From: Paraburkholderia phenazinium | Lineage (GTDB): Bacteria; Pseudomonadota; Gammaproteobacteria; Burkholderiales; Burkholderiaceae | Length of the DNA stretch: 64,000 bases | Assembly: GCF_900100735.1 (NCBI RefSeq) | Contig: NZ_FNCJ01000010.1 | Location: forward strand, 124,001-188,000 | Reading direction: 5' to 3' | Shown here: positions 25,301 through 33,811 of the stretch, in pieces | Numbering within the stretch: the stretch's first letter is position 1 | How the letters are laid out: each line of letters begins with the position of its first letter | The notes under the pieces: generated by a model | Told to the model about the DNA's origin: nothing | The model's database searches: none | What the model saw: the letters and a program-made list of their open reading frames with translations, nothing else | Position numbers and translations under genes: made by a program

Positions 25301-26865
25301 GCGGCCGAGGCATTTGATCTGGTGCCGATGGCCAAAGAATTGGTCTGACTGGCTGCCGCGGAGGATCCCAGCACCGCGGCGCCACTGGCCGATGCGCTCG
25401 CGCTTGCGCCCATTGCAACCGCTTGGGCTCCCGTAGCAGCGCTGCTCGTGCCCGCCGCCAAGGAGGCCGTAGCCGATGCGTACGCTGAGTCGCCCAGCGC
25501 TGTTGCGTAGACACCCGCGGCCTGGGCTAGCGTGCCTACTGCGGTAGCACGGTTGTTGGCCAACGAACCGCCGCCCACAGCCACAGCATCGAAAGAGCCG
25601 CCAGTCACTGCCGCTGCAGAGACCGCGTATAGGCCATTCATGTTGTCTGTGCTATTCGGACTGAGAGCAATGTGCGAGTTCAAGTTGTTGGCAATCGCGG
25701 AAACCCCGTACAGTTGCGATCCATTCACCGCGTCCGTGCTCGACGCCGAAACGGCACCGGCCGTCACGTTCGTGATCGTCGTGCCTGATGCGCCACCCAG
25801 TGTCACCTTGCCTTGGGTCGTATTGTCGTAGGCGACGAATGAGTTGGTTGCGTTGCCGCTTGAATCGGTCTTCAGGCCTGCTGCCTGCAACTGCGCGTAG
25901 TTAACTGCATCAGTGCCTTGCGTGCCAGCCGCCACGTTCACGATCTGGCGCTGCGAGCTCGATGTGCCCACCGATACGGTATTGTCACGGTTGGCCAGCG
26001 AGCCTAAACCCAAGGCCACCGAGTTGGTTCCCGTGGCGCTCGAGGAAGCACCGACGGCCACCGACCTGCTACCCGAAGCGGTCGCGCTCATCCCTACGGC
26101 TACCGCTGCCGCGCCAGTCGCGGCAGACGAAAAACCAAACGCCGATGAGGAATTGCCAGAAGCACTGGCCTGCGTGCCCAGCGAGGTCGACGAGCCAGTG
26201 GAGAAAGAACCACTGCCGATCGCGATGGCGTCGGCTGCACTAGTGCTTATCTGAGGAGCGACGGGGTTGCCATTGCTGACTTTGGAAAAGGCAGTAAGAG
26301 GCACGGAGGTGTTTGGAGAGACCAGGCCGTTGGCAATCGCGGAAACCGCGTACAGTTGCGAGCCATTCACCGCGTCCGTGCTCGAGGCCGACACCGCGCC
26401 TGCCGCCAGGTTCGAGATCTTGGTGTTGCTCATGTTGATCCCGTTCAGGACAGCCACGCCGGTATTCGTAATCAGCATCTGGTCGACACCGCCAGCACCA
26501 ATATGAGCAGTATTCGGATCGGTCACCGTGAAATACGCACCCGCATTGCCGCTGCCGTCGTAGGAAACAATCCCCGCCCGCTGCGTAGTGGCGCTGCAAT
26601 CGTTGCTAGTCACCACCTGCGCGCCGTCCGCCGACGAGATGCAGTCCGAGTTGCTCGTACTGTTCCCCAAAATGCCTGCGGCAAAGGAGTTGGGCGTCGC
26701 TGCCTCAGACTTCACCGCCGTGCCGAAACCCACGCCTGCCGCGAGCAGCGCTGCGGCCAGCACCTTCGAGTTCCGGCTCGCTTTGCCCCGGCTCTTCGTC
26801 ACTTCGGAGGCGGCGACATACGTACCGGTGGTTTCGTTCCATACGCTCTTGTATGACTTGTTCAT
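22393..26865 (-). CDS. Trimeric autotransporter adhesin (YadA/Hia-like)
   Basis: A 1490-residue type Vc autotransporter whose passenger is displayed on the cell surface as a trimer and typically mediates adhesion or autoaggregation. The start at 26865 follows AGAAGGAAG and gives the extended signal peptide region MNKSYKSVWNETTGTYVAAS, identical over 20 residues to the neighbouring copy, then a hydrophobic core ending near EAAT. Two blocks of YadA-like head repeats follow (AxAxG patterns), then many stalk units with VNGSQLYA and SNLDGRVT connectors, including a 115-residue tandem duplication. The C-terminal anchor (last about 75 residues, DPGKTLAVGIAGG to YQW) is intact. Binding target unknown. 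Confidence 0.93.
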   Translation of the reverse strand: MNKSYKSVWNETTGTYVAASEVTKSRGKASRNSKVLAAALLAAGVGFGTAVKSEAATPNSFAAGILGNSTSNSDCISSADGAQVVTSNDCSATTQRAGIVSYDGSGNAGAYFTVTDPNTAHIGAGGVDQMLITNTGVAVLNGINMSNTKISNLAAGAVSASSTDAVNGSQLYAVSAIANGLVSPNTSVPLTAFSKVSNGNPVAPQISTSAADAIAIGSGSFSTGSSTSLGTQASASGNSSSAFGFSSAATGAAAVAVGMSATASGSRSVAVGASSSATGTNSVALGLGSLANRDNTVSVGTSSSQRQIVNVAAGTQGTDAVNYAQLQAAGLKTDSSGNATNSFVAYDNTTQGKVTLGGASGTTITNVTAGAVSASSTDAVNGSQLYGVSAIANNLNSHIALSPNSTDNMNGLYAVSAAAVTGGSFDAVAVGGGSLANNRATAVGTLAQAAGVYATALGDSAYASATASLAAGTSSAATGAQAVAMGASASASASGAAVLGSSAAASQTNSLAIGTRSNASAANSVALGAGSTTTADLTALAYNPGSNTLSGNASSANGEVSVASAGKERRLTNVAAGASATDAVNVSQLQSEDAKINAAGANTASALGGGAAYTASTGAISAPTYNVAGGTQHDVGTALSSLDSATVQFNGVGGAADVKGNKIVNVAAGAVSASSTDAVNGSQLYAQASSTAAALGGGSSVNADGTVSAPAYSVDGATVSNVGAAISNLDGRVTTNATDIGTLNTKVDTINGQIANAVSYDTSAHDTVTLAGASGTKLSNVAAGAVSASSTDAVNGSQLYAQASSTAAVLGGGASVNADGTVSAPAYSVDGTTVNNVGEAISNLDGRVTTNTTAIGTLATQMGTINGQIANAVSYDTSAHDTVTFNGTAGTTLSNVKAGVADMDAVNIAQLKAAGLSIDDSGNATNSFVAYDDATKGKISLGGGTAGTTLTNVSVGALSASSTDAVNGSQLYATNQNVSKNTDNIANLDTRVTGVEDSVADLSDQINTGAVGLVQQDATSGALTVASKTGGTSFDFTGTAGARELLGVAAGTTSTSAVNLGQLSPVVASLGGGAQINPDGSIVSPTYHMQAGTQNTVGGALDTLDQGLNSLKTQINSGADSMVAQDSTSRDILVGATTDGLLVNMAGTAGNRVVTGVAAGAVNAASVDAVNGSQMYSHAVSTASALGGGSTVNADGTVSAPAYSVGGTTVSNVGAAITNLDGRVSQNTNDIASLQTAVGTISGSVANVVSYDTSAHNQVTLGGTAGAPAVKLTNLQDGELSATSTDAVTGAQLWNTNQQLSNLSQAMQNEQQTGNTAMSINAGDQPAAAATGSNAVAMGGGSQASGSNAVAMGGGAQASGDNSVAIGSGSVADQANTVSVGSEGNERRITNVAAGTAPTDAVNLGQMQSAIGDTARAAYSGVAAATALTMIPEVDPGKTLAVGIAGGSYKGYQAAAIGASARITQNLKVKIGAGISGSETTVGAGASYQW
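24241..24870 (-). repeat. 345-bp tandem duplication within the adhesin stalk
   Basis: The segment starting GTAGCTCACTGCATTCGCGA at 24241 recurs at 24586, a period of 345 bases (115 codons), and remains near-identical to about 24870. Each unit encodes a DGTVSAPAYSVDG segment followed by the SNLDGRVTTN and QIANAVSYDTSAHDTV segments. Such units expand and contract by recombination and set stalk length. Confidence 0.85.
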
Positions 26866-26986
26866 GATTTTCTTCCTTCTGAAGATCGGGTATCGGATCA
26901 GTGCCGTGTGAGACGCCTGGATATAAGGCTGCACGCGTTAATGGGTTTTCAGAAGGATTGGAATCAGGGTCGTCGCAAGGTTTTTT

Positions 26987-27098
26987 CGGACCATCCCATT
27001 AATCCTTCCGGGATGACATCACTATAAAATTAGGAATTTCGTCGATTAATAGGAGCATTCTTAAAAACTCCTACACTGCGATCAGAATCGCCCCACAA
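26987..27098 (-). promoter_or_regulatory. Upstream region of adhesin copy 2, shared with copy 1
   Basis: Carries the same ordered blocks as copy 1. These are AAATTCCTAA (27030-27039), TATAGT (27021-27026), CATCCCGGAAGGAT (27002-27015) and ATGGGATGGTC (26989-26999), with spacing differing by a base or so. The conserved -10-like element and pairable CATCCC/GGGATG arms suggest a promoter with a structured leader. Confidence 0.55.
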
Positions 27099-27398
27099 AG
27101 GATGAGCCGAGCGAGGACTCCGCGGACAGCAAAGCGCCCGCCAGGAATAGCAGAGGGACTACAAACCACAAGAAATCAACGCAGGCACGGACGAGCAAGG
27201 TCCCGCTCAGATTAAGAAAATTCTGAACGGATCGTCCACTGAGGCCGCATTTTTAAGAAAAGAGTGTGATGCAGAAACGGCTCGAATTAAATCGACACGT
27301 CTTGACGAACATCAACCAGCAGATATTCGATCATTGAATCGCATCCCGCGCGATGTTACGTGCCGCGCGGGCGGATAGATCAGCCTGACAAACAGAAT
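27099..27398. other. Non-coding region between adhesin copy 2 and the hemJ-like gene
   Basis: About 300 bases with lower GC than its surroundings and no credible gene on either strand. The only structure seen is a hairpin CCCGCGCG/CGCGCGGG (27345-27352 and 27364-27371) without a T run. It may be part of the 3' end of the leftward hemJ transcript. Confidence 0.5.
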
Positions 27399-27420
27399 TA
27401 AATAGGAGAATTCCTATTTA
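27399..27420 (-). terminator. AT-rich palindrome abutting the hemJ-like stop codon
   Basis: TAAATAGGA (27399-27407) pairs with TCCTATTTA (27412-27420) around GAAT, directly adjacent to the stop codon at 27421. It is unusually AT-rich for this genome. It could be a weak terminator or a protein-binding palindrome. Confidence 0.35.
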
Positions 27421-27837
27421 TTAAAACGGCTTGATAACAACGAGCGCCACCGCCGCCAGCATCCCCAGCACCGGCAGTTCATTGAACATCCGATACCACT
27501 TGTGCGAGCGCCGGTTCTCACCGCGTTCGAACGTCGCCAGCAAGCGCCCACAATAAAAGTGATAGCCGATCAGCAGCACAACGACCGTCAGCTTCGCATG
27601 CATCCAGCCCTGCCCGCGGCCGATGCCGATCACAAGCCACAGCCACAGCCCACACGCCAAGGCAGGAAAAGCGATAAACGTCATGAAGCGATAAAGCTTG
27701 CGCGCCATCGTCAAAAGGCGCGCCGTGGCGGAGGGTTCCGTCTCCATCGCCAGATTGACGAAGATGCGCGGCAGATAAAACAGGCCGGCAAACCAGGCCG
27801 CAATCAGAACGATGTGAAACGTTTTTACCAGCAGCAT
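27421..27837 (-). CDS. hemJ: HemJ-like protoporphyrinogen oxidase / CopD-family membrane protein
   Basis: A 138-residue inner-membrane protein with about four hydrophobic segments, beginning MLLVKTFHIVLIAAWFAGLF. The sequence matches the HemJ (UPF0093) family, which oxidises protoporphyrinogen IX to protoporphyrin IX in bacteria lacking HemG/HemY. The conserved N-terminal histidine (KTFHI) and the WMHAKL lysine region are present. Databases often call such proteins CopD family. It follows proA on the same strand after a 60-base gap. The function is by family. Confidence 0.75.
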   Translation of the reverse strand: MLLVKTFHIVLIAAWFAGLFYLPRIFVNLAMETEPSATARLLTMARKLYRFMTFIAFPALACGLWLWLVIGIGRGQGWMHAKLTVVVLLIGYHFYCGRLLATFERGENRRSHKWYRMFNELPVLGMLAAVALVVIKPF

Positions 27838-27897
27838 CGGCGCTCCCCGTGCAATGTGTTGACGTTATTGTTTGATGTCACGTAACGACGCAAAAGG

Positions 27898-29169
27898 CTA
27901 CTGCCGTCCCTCGCCGTGGCCAAGCACCACATACTTCAGCGACGTCAGCCCTTCCAGCCCCACCGGCCCGCGCGCATGCAGCTTGTCGTTCGAAATGCCG
28001 ATTTCCGCGCCGAGACCAAACTCGAAGCCATCGGCAAAACGCGTCGATGCGTTGACCATCACGCTCGCCGAATCCACTTCGCGCAGGAAGCGCATCGCGC
28101 GGTCGTGATCTTCGGTGACGATCGCATCGGTGTGGGCAGAGCCGTAAGTGTTGATGTGCTCGATGGCCTCATCGAGGTTGTCGACCACCTTGATCGCCAG
28201 CACTGGCGCGAGATATTCGGTGCGCCAGTCTTCCTCGGTCGCATCAACGAGCGGGCTCACGCGCGCCGCTTCGAGCACTTCGCGAGCAGCCGGATCAACG
28301 CGTAGTTCGACTTCCTTGCCGCGATACAGGCGCCCAAGCAGCGGCAGCACTTCATGCGCAATGGCGCGCGCCACCAGCAGCGTTTCCATCGTGTTGCAGG
28401 TGCCGTAACGGTGCGTCTTCGCGTTATCGCACACAGTCAGCGCCTTCGTGACATCCGCGCGGTCGTCGACATACACGTGGCAGATACCGTCGAGGTGCTT
28501 GATCATCGGCACGCGCGCTTCTTCCATCAGACGCGCAATCAGGCTCTTGCCACCGCGCGGCACGATCACGTCGACGTATTCTGTCATCTTGATCAGCACG
28601 CCCACGGCAGCACGATCCGAGGTCGCCACCACCTGCACTGCGTCCTGCGGCAGACCTGCCGTTTCGAGTCCTTCGCCAATCAGCTTCGCCAGCGCCGTGT
28701 TGCATTCCAGCGCTTCCGAACCGCCGCGCAGGATCGTCGCGTTGCCGGACTTCAGACACAACGCAGCAGCGTCGATCGTCACATTCGGACGCGATTCGTA
28801 GATGATGCCGATCACCCCGAGCGGCACGCGCATCTGGCCGACCTGGATGCCGCTCGGGCGATATTTGAGGTTGCTGATCTCACCGATCGGGTCCGGCAGC
28901 GCCGCGACCTGGCGCAGGCCTTCGACCATCGTCTTCAGCGCCTTGTCCGAGAGCGTCAAACGGTCGATAAAAGCAGCGTCGAGCCCCTTCTCGCGCGCCC
29001 GCGCGACATCACGCGCATTGGCTTCCTTCAACTGCGCCGTCTCGCGTTCGATGGCGACGGCCACCGCTTCGAGCGCGGCGTTTTTCGCCGCCGTCGACGC
29101 TCGCGCCATCGCACGCGAAGCGTGACGGGCGCGGCGGCCGAGGTCGGTCATGTACTGGTCGATATCCAT
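27898..29169 (-). CDS. proA: Gamma-glutamyl phosphate reductase
   Basis: Second step of proline synthesis: NADPH-dependent reduction of gamma-glutamyl phosphate to glutamate semialdehyde. Its 423 residues are typical (about 417). The catalytic cysteine lies in GTCNTMETLLV, and the YESRPNVTIDAAALCLKSGN and LRGGSEA motifs are present. It starts with ATG at 29169 (MDIDQYMTDLGRRAR). proB is not adjacent; the gene sits behind holA with a 108-base gap, as in related genomes. Confidence 0.96.
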   Translation of the reverse strand: MDIDQYMTDLGRRARHASRAMARASTAAKNAALEAVAVAIERETAQLKEANARDVARAREKGLDAAFIDRLTLSDKALKTMVEGLRQVAALPDPIGEISNLKYRPSGIQVGQMRVPLGVIGIIYESRPNVTIDAAALCLKSGNATILRGGSEALECNTALAKLIGEGLETAGLPQDAVQVVATSDRAAVGVLIKMTEYVDVIVPRGGKSLIARLMEEARVPMIKHLDGICHVYVDDRADVTKALTVCDNAKTHRYGTCNTMETLLVARAIAHEVLPLLGRLYRGKEVELRVDPAAREVLEAARVSPLVDATEEDWRTEYLAPVLAIKVVDNLDEAIEHINTYGSAHTDAIVTEDHDRAMRFLREVDSASVMVNASTRFADGFEFGLGAEIGISNDKLHARGPVGLEGLTSLKYVVLGHGEGRQ

Positions 29170-29277
29170 GGTGATTCTCTTGGTGCCGCGCGCGTTCTTT
29201 AAACGTAGCGGACAGGCAGAATTAGCGAAACATCAAACGATTGTAAGTCGGGTTGGCGCGGCTTGCTCGATGCGAAG

Positions 29278-30342
29278 TCAACGAGACTTCGCCGGCGAAG
29301 CCACTGCCATCGCCAGTTCGAAGAGCCCATCCCACGGATCAGGCGGTGGATCGTTGCGATGGTTGCCCGGCGTACCGCCGGATAGCCCCTTCACCTGGCG
29401 ATCGAGCTTGGCTGCAAGCGCGAGCGCCTTTTCCAGCGCGGCTTCGGTTACGCGCGAGAGCGCCGGCCCAATTAGCCGCTCACGCGGCCCCCACACGCGG
29501 TTCTCGCGCGTGAGCATGGCGAGCGGCTTGCCAGCCGCGACGCCGCGCTTGATCCGCAACAGCGTGCGCACTTCCTCGACGACCGCCCACAGCACCAGCA
29601 CCGCGGCCTCACCTTCGCCGCGCAAGCCGTCGAGCATGCGCGCGAGCCGGCCGACATCGCCCGCCAGCATCGCCTCGTTCAGCTTGAATACGTCATAGCG
29701 CGCAACGTTGAGCACGGCATCCTGAACCTGCTCGAAGCTCAACACGCCGGCCGGGTAAAGCAGCCCGAGCTTCTGAATCTCCTGATGCGCAGCAAGCAGG
29801 TTGCCCTCCACGCGCTCCGCAATGAACTGCAACGCACGTCGCCCTTCTTCACCGGCAGCCACCCGCTGACCTTGCTGCGAAAGCCGCTGCCCCACCCAAT
29901 TCGGCAACTGCGCACGCTCGACCGGATCGATCTTCAACGCCACGCCAGCCTCGACCAGCGCGGCAAACCACCCAGCCTTCTGCGTCGCCGAGTCGAGACG
30001 CGGCAGCGTGATCATCGTCAGCACATCCGAATTCACCGCGTCGGCGAGCGATTTCAGCGCATCCGCGCCTTCCTTGCCCGGCTTGCCCGACGGAATCCGC
30101 AGTTCAACCAGTTGCTTATCGCCGAACAGCGACATCGACTGGCTCGCGCCGAGCAGCGAACTCCAGTCGAAGCCGCGCTCCACCGTGAACACCGAGCGAT
30201 CGGTATAGCCGGCCGCACGCGCCGCTGCGCGGATGCGGTCGCCCGCTTCCTGCGCGAGCAGGTGCTCGTCGCCGTACAGGACGTACAGGCCGGCGAGTCC
30301 CTTCGCGAGGTGCGTTTCGAGCGCGTCAAGTCGCAGTTGCAT
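29278..30342 (-). CDS. holA: DNA polymerase III subunit delta
   Basis: Clamp-loader delta subunit, which opens the beta sliding clamp. Its 354 residues compare with 343 in E. coli. The N-terminal LAGLYVLYGDEHLLAQEAGDRIR and central RLSQQGQRVAAGEEGRRALQ are characteristic of the family, as is the lack of a functional Walker site. It starts with ATG at 30342, 48 bases after lptE, in the usual leuS-lptE-holA order. Confidence 0.95.
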   Translation of the reverse strand: MQLRLDALETHLAKGLAGLYVLYGDEHLLAQEAGDRIRAAARAAGYTDRSVFTVERGFDWSSLLGASQSMSLFGDKQLVELRIPSGKPGKEGADALKSLADAVNSDVLTMITLPRLDSATQKAGWFAALVEAGVALKIDPVERAQLPNWVGQRLSQQGQRVAAGEEGRRALQFIAERVEGNLLAAHQEIQKLGLLYPAGVLSFEQVQDAVLNVARYDVFKLNEAMLAGDVGRLARMLDGLRGEGEAAVLVLWAVVEEVRTLLRIKRGVAAGKPLAMLTRENRVWGPRERLIGPALSRVTEAALEKALALAAKLDRQVKGLSGGTPGNHRNDPPPDPWDGLFELAMAVASPAKSR

Positions 30343-30390
30343 GGCTACAGGTCAAGAAGAATGGCAGGGCGTGGCAAGCAGAAACCGCGC

Positions 30391-30942
30391 TCAAAGCGGC
30401 GGCGGCGGCAGCGGTGCGCGCGGCGCAACGGCTGGCGCTTCCTGGCCCGGCGCCGGATGCAACGAGTGCACCACGGCCAGACGACGCGTCAACTGGTCGA
30501 CGGCATCGTTCTGCATGTCCGCGAACAACAGGTCGGATTCCGCGGATTTCGCCTGTGAGTACTGGTCGCTATAGGTCATTGCGCGATTCAGGGAGATCGC
30601 GCTGCCCGGAATCAACACCGTACCGTCCGCGCCACTGAGCGTGTAGGTCAGCGAGTAATTCATTTGATACTCTTCGACGACGCCGAGAGAGTTCATCGTC
30701 AGCACGCTGGTGCCGCGACTCTCGGCCACGCGCAAAATCGCATCGGCATTCGCCGTTGAACTGACGATCACAGTGTCGCTACCACCCTGGACCTGGCGGG
30801 TGAAACGTCCCAGAAATGCGGGCGGAGCGCCAACCACGGCGAGCCGCTTGAACGGATAGTCCTGCTGGCCGCGTAGCTGGAAGCCACAGGCGGACAGCAC
30901 CATCACCCCACACGCCAGCGTCAAAAACGATCTGCGAGTCAC
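30391..30942 (-). CDS. lptE: LPS assembly lipoprotein LptE
   Basis: A 183-residue outer-membrane lipoprotein that plugs the LptD barrel and helps place lipopolysaccharide in the outer leaflet. It has a signal peptide with lipobox LSAC (lipidated Cys19), followed directly by the family hallmark GFQLRG. The C-terminal tail is Pro/Ala-rich. It starts with ATG at 30942 (MTRRSFLTLAC). It lies 87 bases after leuS and 48 before holA, and this conserved order supports the name. Confidence 0.93.
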   Translation of the reverse strand: MTRRSFLTLACGVMVLSACGFQLRGQQDYPFKRLAVVGAPPAFLGRFTRQVQGGSDTVIVSSTANADAILRVAESRGTSVLTMNSLGVVEEYQMNYSLTYTLSGADGTVLIPGSAISLNRAMTYSDQYSQAKSAESDLLFADMQNDAVDQLTRRLAVVHSLHPAPGQEAPAVAPRAPLPPPPL

Positions 30943-31029
30943 ATTAGCTCCTGGTTCGCAGTAAATCCTGTACTGCCTGGGCGCGCCGCCGCAACGCGCG
31001 ACGACGCCCTGCTCATGTCCAACCGAACC

Positions 31030-33621
31030 TCAGACGACGATGTTCACGAGACGGCCCGGCACGACGATGATCTTCTTCGGCGCGTTGCCTTCGGCGAACT
31101 TGACGAACATCTCGTGGGCGAGCGCCGCCTGCTCGATCGCGTCGCGCGGCGCGTCCTTCGCGACCTTGATCGCGCCGCGCACCTTGCCGTTCACCTGCAG
31201 CACGAGTTCGATCTCGGCCTGTTCCAGCGCCTTCTCGTCGACCTTCGGCCATGCTGCATCGAGCAGCGGCCCGAATTCGTCGGCATAGCCAAGTTCCTGC
31301 CACAACTGGAAGGTGGCGTGCGGCACGACCGGGTACAGCACGCGCAGCAACACGCTGTAGCATTCACGCAGCACGGCCGGCTGGGCACCCTTGGCGCTGT
31401 CGAGTGCGTTGAGCATCTTCATCGCGGCCGACACCACCGTGTTGTACTGCAGGCGCTGATAGTCGAAATCGGCTTGCTTCAGCACGCTATAGATTTCGCG
31501 ACGCAGCACCTTGTCGGTTTCCGCGAGTTGCACGGCGTCGAACGAAGCGCGTTCGCGCAAGGCCGCTTCGTTCGCATGGCCGAAGCCCCACACGCGGCGC
31601 AGGAAGCGGCTCGCGCCCTCCACGCCCGCTCCCGACCATTCGAGCTGCTGCTCGGGCGGTGCGGCGAACATCACAAAGAGACGCGCGGTGTCGGCGCCGT
31701 ACTGGTCGATCAGCACTTGCGGATCGACACCGTTGTTCTTCGACTTCGACATCTTCTCGACGCCGCCCAGCACCACCGGCTGGCCGTCTGCAATCGAGGT
31801 AGCGCCGATCGGGCGGCCCTTGTCGTCATGCGTGACGGTGACTTCGAGCGGGTTATACCAAGTCTTCTTGCCTGCTTCGCTTTCGCGGTAATACGTCTCG
31901 TTGAGCACCATGCCCTGCGTGAGCAGGTTTTTGGCCGGCTCACCGAAATTCACCAGACCCATGTCGCGCATCACCTTCGCCCAGAAGCGCGAATACAGCA
32001 AATGCAGGATCGCGTGCTCGATGCCGCCGATATACTGGTCCATCGGCGCCCAGTAATCGGTGCGCTTGTCGACCATGGTCTTCGCGTCCGGCGCTGCATA
32101 GCGGTAGAAGTACCAGGACGAATCGACGAACGTGTCCATCGTGTCGGTTTCACGCTTTGCAGGCGAGCCACACTTCGGGCACGTGCAGTTCACGAACGCT
32201 TCGGACTTCGCCAGCGGGTTGCCCGTGCCGTCTGGCACGAGGTCTTCCGGCAGCACGACCGGCAGGTCCTGTTCCGGCACCGGCACGTCGCCGCAAGTCG
32301 GGCAGTGGATGATAGGAATCGGCGTGCCCCAGTAGCGCTGGCGCGAGACGCCCCAGTCACGCAGACGGTAAGTGACCTGCTTGTCGCCAAGGCCCAGATC
32401 CTTCAGGTCGCTCGCGATCGCATCCACGGCCTGCGTGTAGTTCATGCCGTCGTACTTGCCGCTGTTGATCAGCGTGCCGTCCTTGTCGCCGTACCATTCT
32501 TGCCAGGCGTCGGTCGAGTATTCCTTGCCTTCGAGCGCCACCACCTGCTTGATCGACAAACCGTACTTCTTCGCGAACGCGAAATCGCGCTCGTCGTGCG
32601 ACGGCACGCCCATCACCGCGCCTTCGCCGTAGCTCATCAGTACGTAGTTGCCGATCCACACTTCGACCTGCTCCTGCGTCAGCGGATGCGTGACGTAGAA
32701 GCCCGTGCCCAAGCCCTTCTTTTCCATCGTCGCAACGTCAGCCTCGGCGACGCCGCCGCGCTTGCATTCTTCGATGAAGGCCTGCAGTTCCGGCTTGTCC
32801 TGTGCGAGGCGCGTGGCGAGCGGGTGCTCGGCGGCGACTGCGCAGAAGGTCACGCCCATGATCGTGTCGGCGCGGGTGGTGAACACGCGCAGCACCTTCT
32901 GCTCGCCGTCGATCTCGTACGGGAAGCCGAAGTTCACACCGAAGCTCTTGCCGATCCAGTTCTGCTGCATGATCTTGACGCGCTCGGGCCAGCCGAGGCC
33001 TTCGAGGTCGTTCAGCAGTTCATCGGCGTACTGCGTGATCCGCATGTAATACATCGGGATCTCGCGCTTTTCCACCAGCGCGCCCGAGCGCCAACCGCGT
33101 CCGTCGATCACCTGTTCGTTGGCGAGCACGGTCTGATCGACCGGGTCCCAGTTCACCGTGCCGGTCTTCTTGTACGCAATGCCCTTTTCGAGCATCTTCA
33201 GGAACAGCCATTGGTTCCACTTGTAGTAGTCCGGGCTGCAGGTGGCGACTTCGCGCGACCAGTCGATGGCAAGGCCCATCGACTGCATCTGCTTCTTCAT
33301 GTACGCGATATTTTCGTACGTCCACTTGGCCGGCGGCACGTTGTTGGCCATCGCGGCGTTTTCCGCCGGCATGCCGAACGCGTCCCAACCCATCGGCATC
33401 AGCACGTTATAGCCGTTCATCCGCAGATAGCGGTACATCACGTCGTTGATCGTGTAGTTGCGCACGTGACCCATGTGCAGCTTGCCCGACGGGTACGGCA
33501 GCATCGAGACGCAGTAGAACTTGGGCTTGTCGGTGGTTTCCGTTGTCTTATAGGCGTCGCTGGCGCGCCATTGCCCTTGCGCGGCGGCTTCGACGTCGGA
33601 GGGAACGTATTTTTCGTGCAT
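31030..33621 (-). CDS. leuS: Leucyl-tRNA synthetase
   Basis: Class I synthetase of 863 residues (E. coli 860). The HIGH motif appears as HMGH at residues 49-52 (PYPSGKLHMGHVRNYTIND) and the KMSKS loop is intact (EKMSKSKNNGVDP). The CP1 editing domain lies between, and CPTCG/CPKCGS zinc-type cysteines are present. The ATG at 33621 (MHEKYVPSDVEAAAQ) was chosen over the extended frame to 33657, which lacks homology. It heads leuS-lptE-holA. Confidence 0.97.
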   Translation of the reverse strand: MHEKYVPSDVEAAAQGQWRASDAYKTTETTDKPKFYCVSMLPYPSGKLHMGHVRNYTINDVMYRYLRMNGYNVLMPMGWDAFGMPAENAAMANNVPPAKWTYENIAYMKKQMQSMGLAIDWSREVATCSPDYYKWNQWLFLKMLEKGIAYKKTGTVNWDPVDQTVLANEQVIDGRGWRSGALVEKREIPMYYMRITQYADELLNDLEGLGWPERVKIMQQNWIGKSFGVNFGFPYEIDGEQKVLRVFTTRADTIMGVTFCAVAAEHPLATRLAQDKPELQAFIEECKRGGVAEADVATMEKKGLGTGFYVTHPLTQEQVEVWIGNYVLMSYGEGAVMGVPSHDERDFAFAKKYGLSIKQVVALEGKEYSTDAWQEWYGDKDGTLINSGKYDGMNYTQAVDAIASDLKDLGLGDKQVTYRLRDWGVSRQRYWGTPIPIIHCPTCGDVPVPEQDLPVVLPEDLVPDGTGNPLAKSEAFVNCTCPKCGSPAKRETDTMDTFVDSSWYFYRYAAPDAKTMVDKRTDYWAPMDQYIGGIEHAILHLLYSRFWAKVMRDMGLVNFGEPAKNLLTQGMVLNETYYRESEAGKKTWYNPLEVTVTHDDKGRPIGATSIADGQPVVLGGVEKMSKSKNNGVDPQVLIDQYGADTARLFVMFAAPPEQQLEWSGAGVEGASRFLRRVWGFGHANEAALRERASFDAVQLAETDKVLRREIYSVLKQADFDYQRLQYNTVVSAAMKMLNALDSAKGAQPAVLRECYSVLLRVLYPVVPHATFQLWQELGYADEFGPLLDAAWPKVDEKALEQAEIELVLQVNGKVRGAIKVAKDAPRDAIEQAALAHEMFVKFAEGNAPKKIIVVPGRLVNIVV

Positions 33622-33811
33622 GGTGTGATGGGATCGCTGGGTTCGGTGCTTTCGCACCGGGCCTGGTGCTCTGCTTGATGAAATGGCGGTCGTTTCCCCT
33701 TTTGCAGGGGAAAACGCTGATTATACCGTTCGCCGGAGGGTCTGCCGCGCGCTGTGCGGCTGGGCTGCGGAGGCTTTGGCGGCCAAGGCTGGTAGTTGCG
33801 CAGGCTGGCGC

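Noticed and set aside
22393..26865. Regularly spaced repeats resembling a CRISPR-like array
   Set aside because: The repeats are in-frame coding units of a trimeric autotransporter with variable spacing, not short direct repeats with unique spacers.
18765..27420. Mobile element carrying the adhesin pair
   Set aside because: No transposase, integrase, terminal inverted repeats, target duplications or tRNA junction seen at either side.
31015..33678. 887-codon open frame on the plus strand opposite leuS
   Set aside because: It is exactly antisense to leuS. GC-rich third positions keep the opposite frame open; the protein is His/Arg-rich without recognisable domains.
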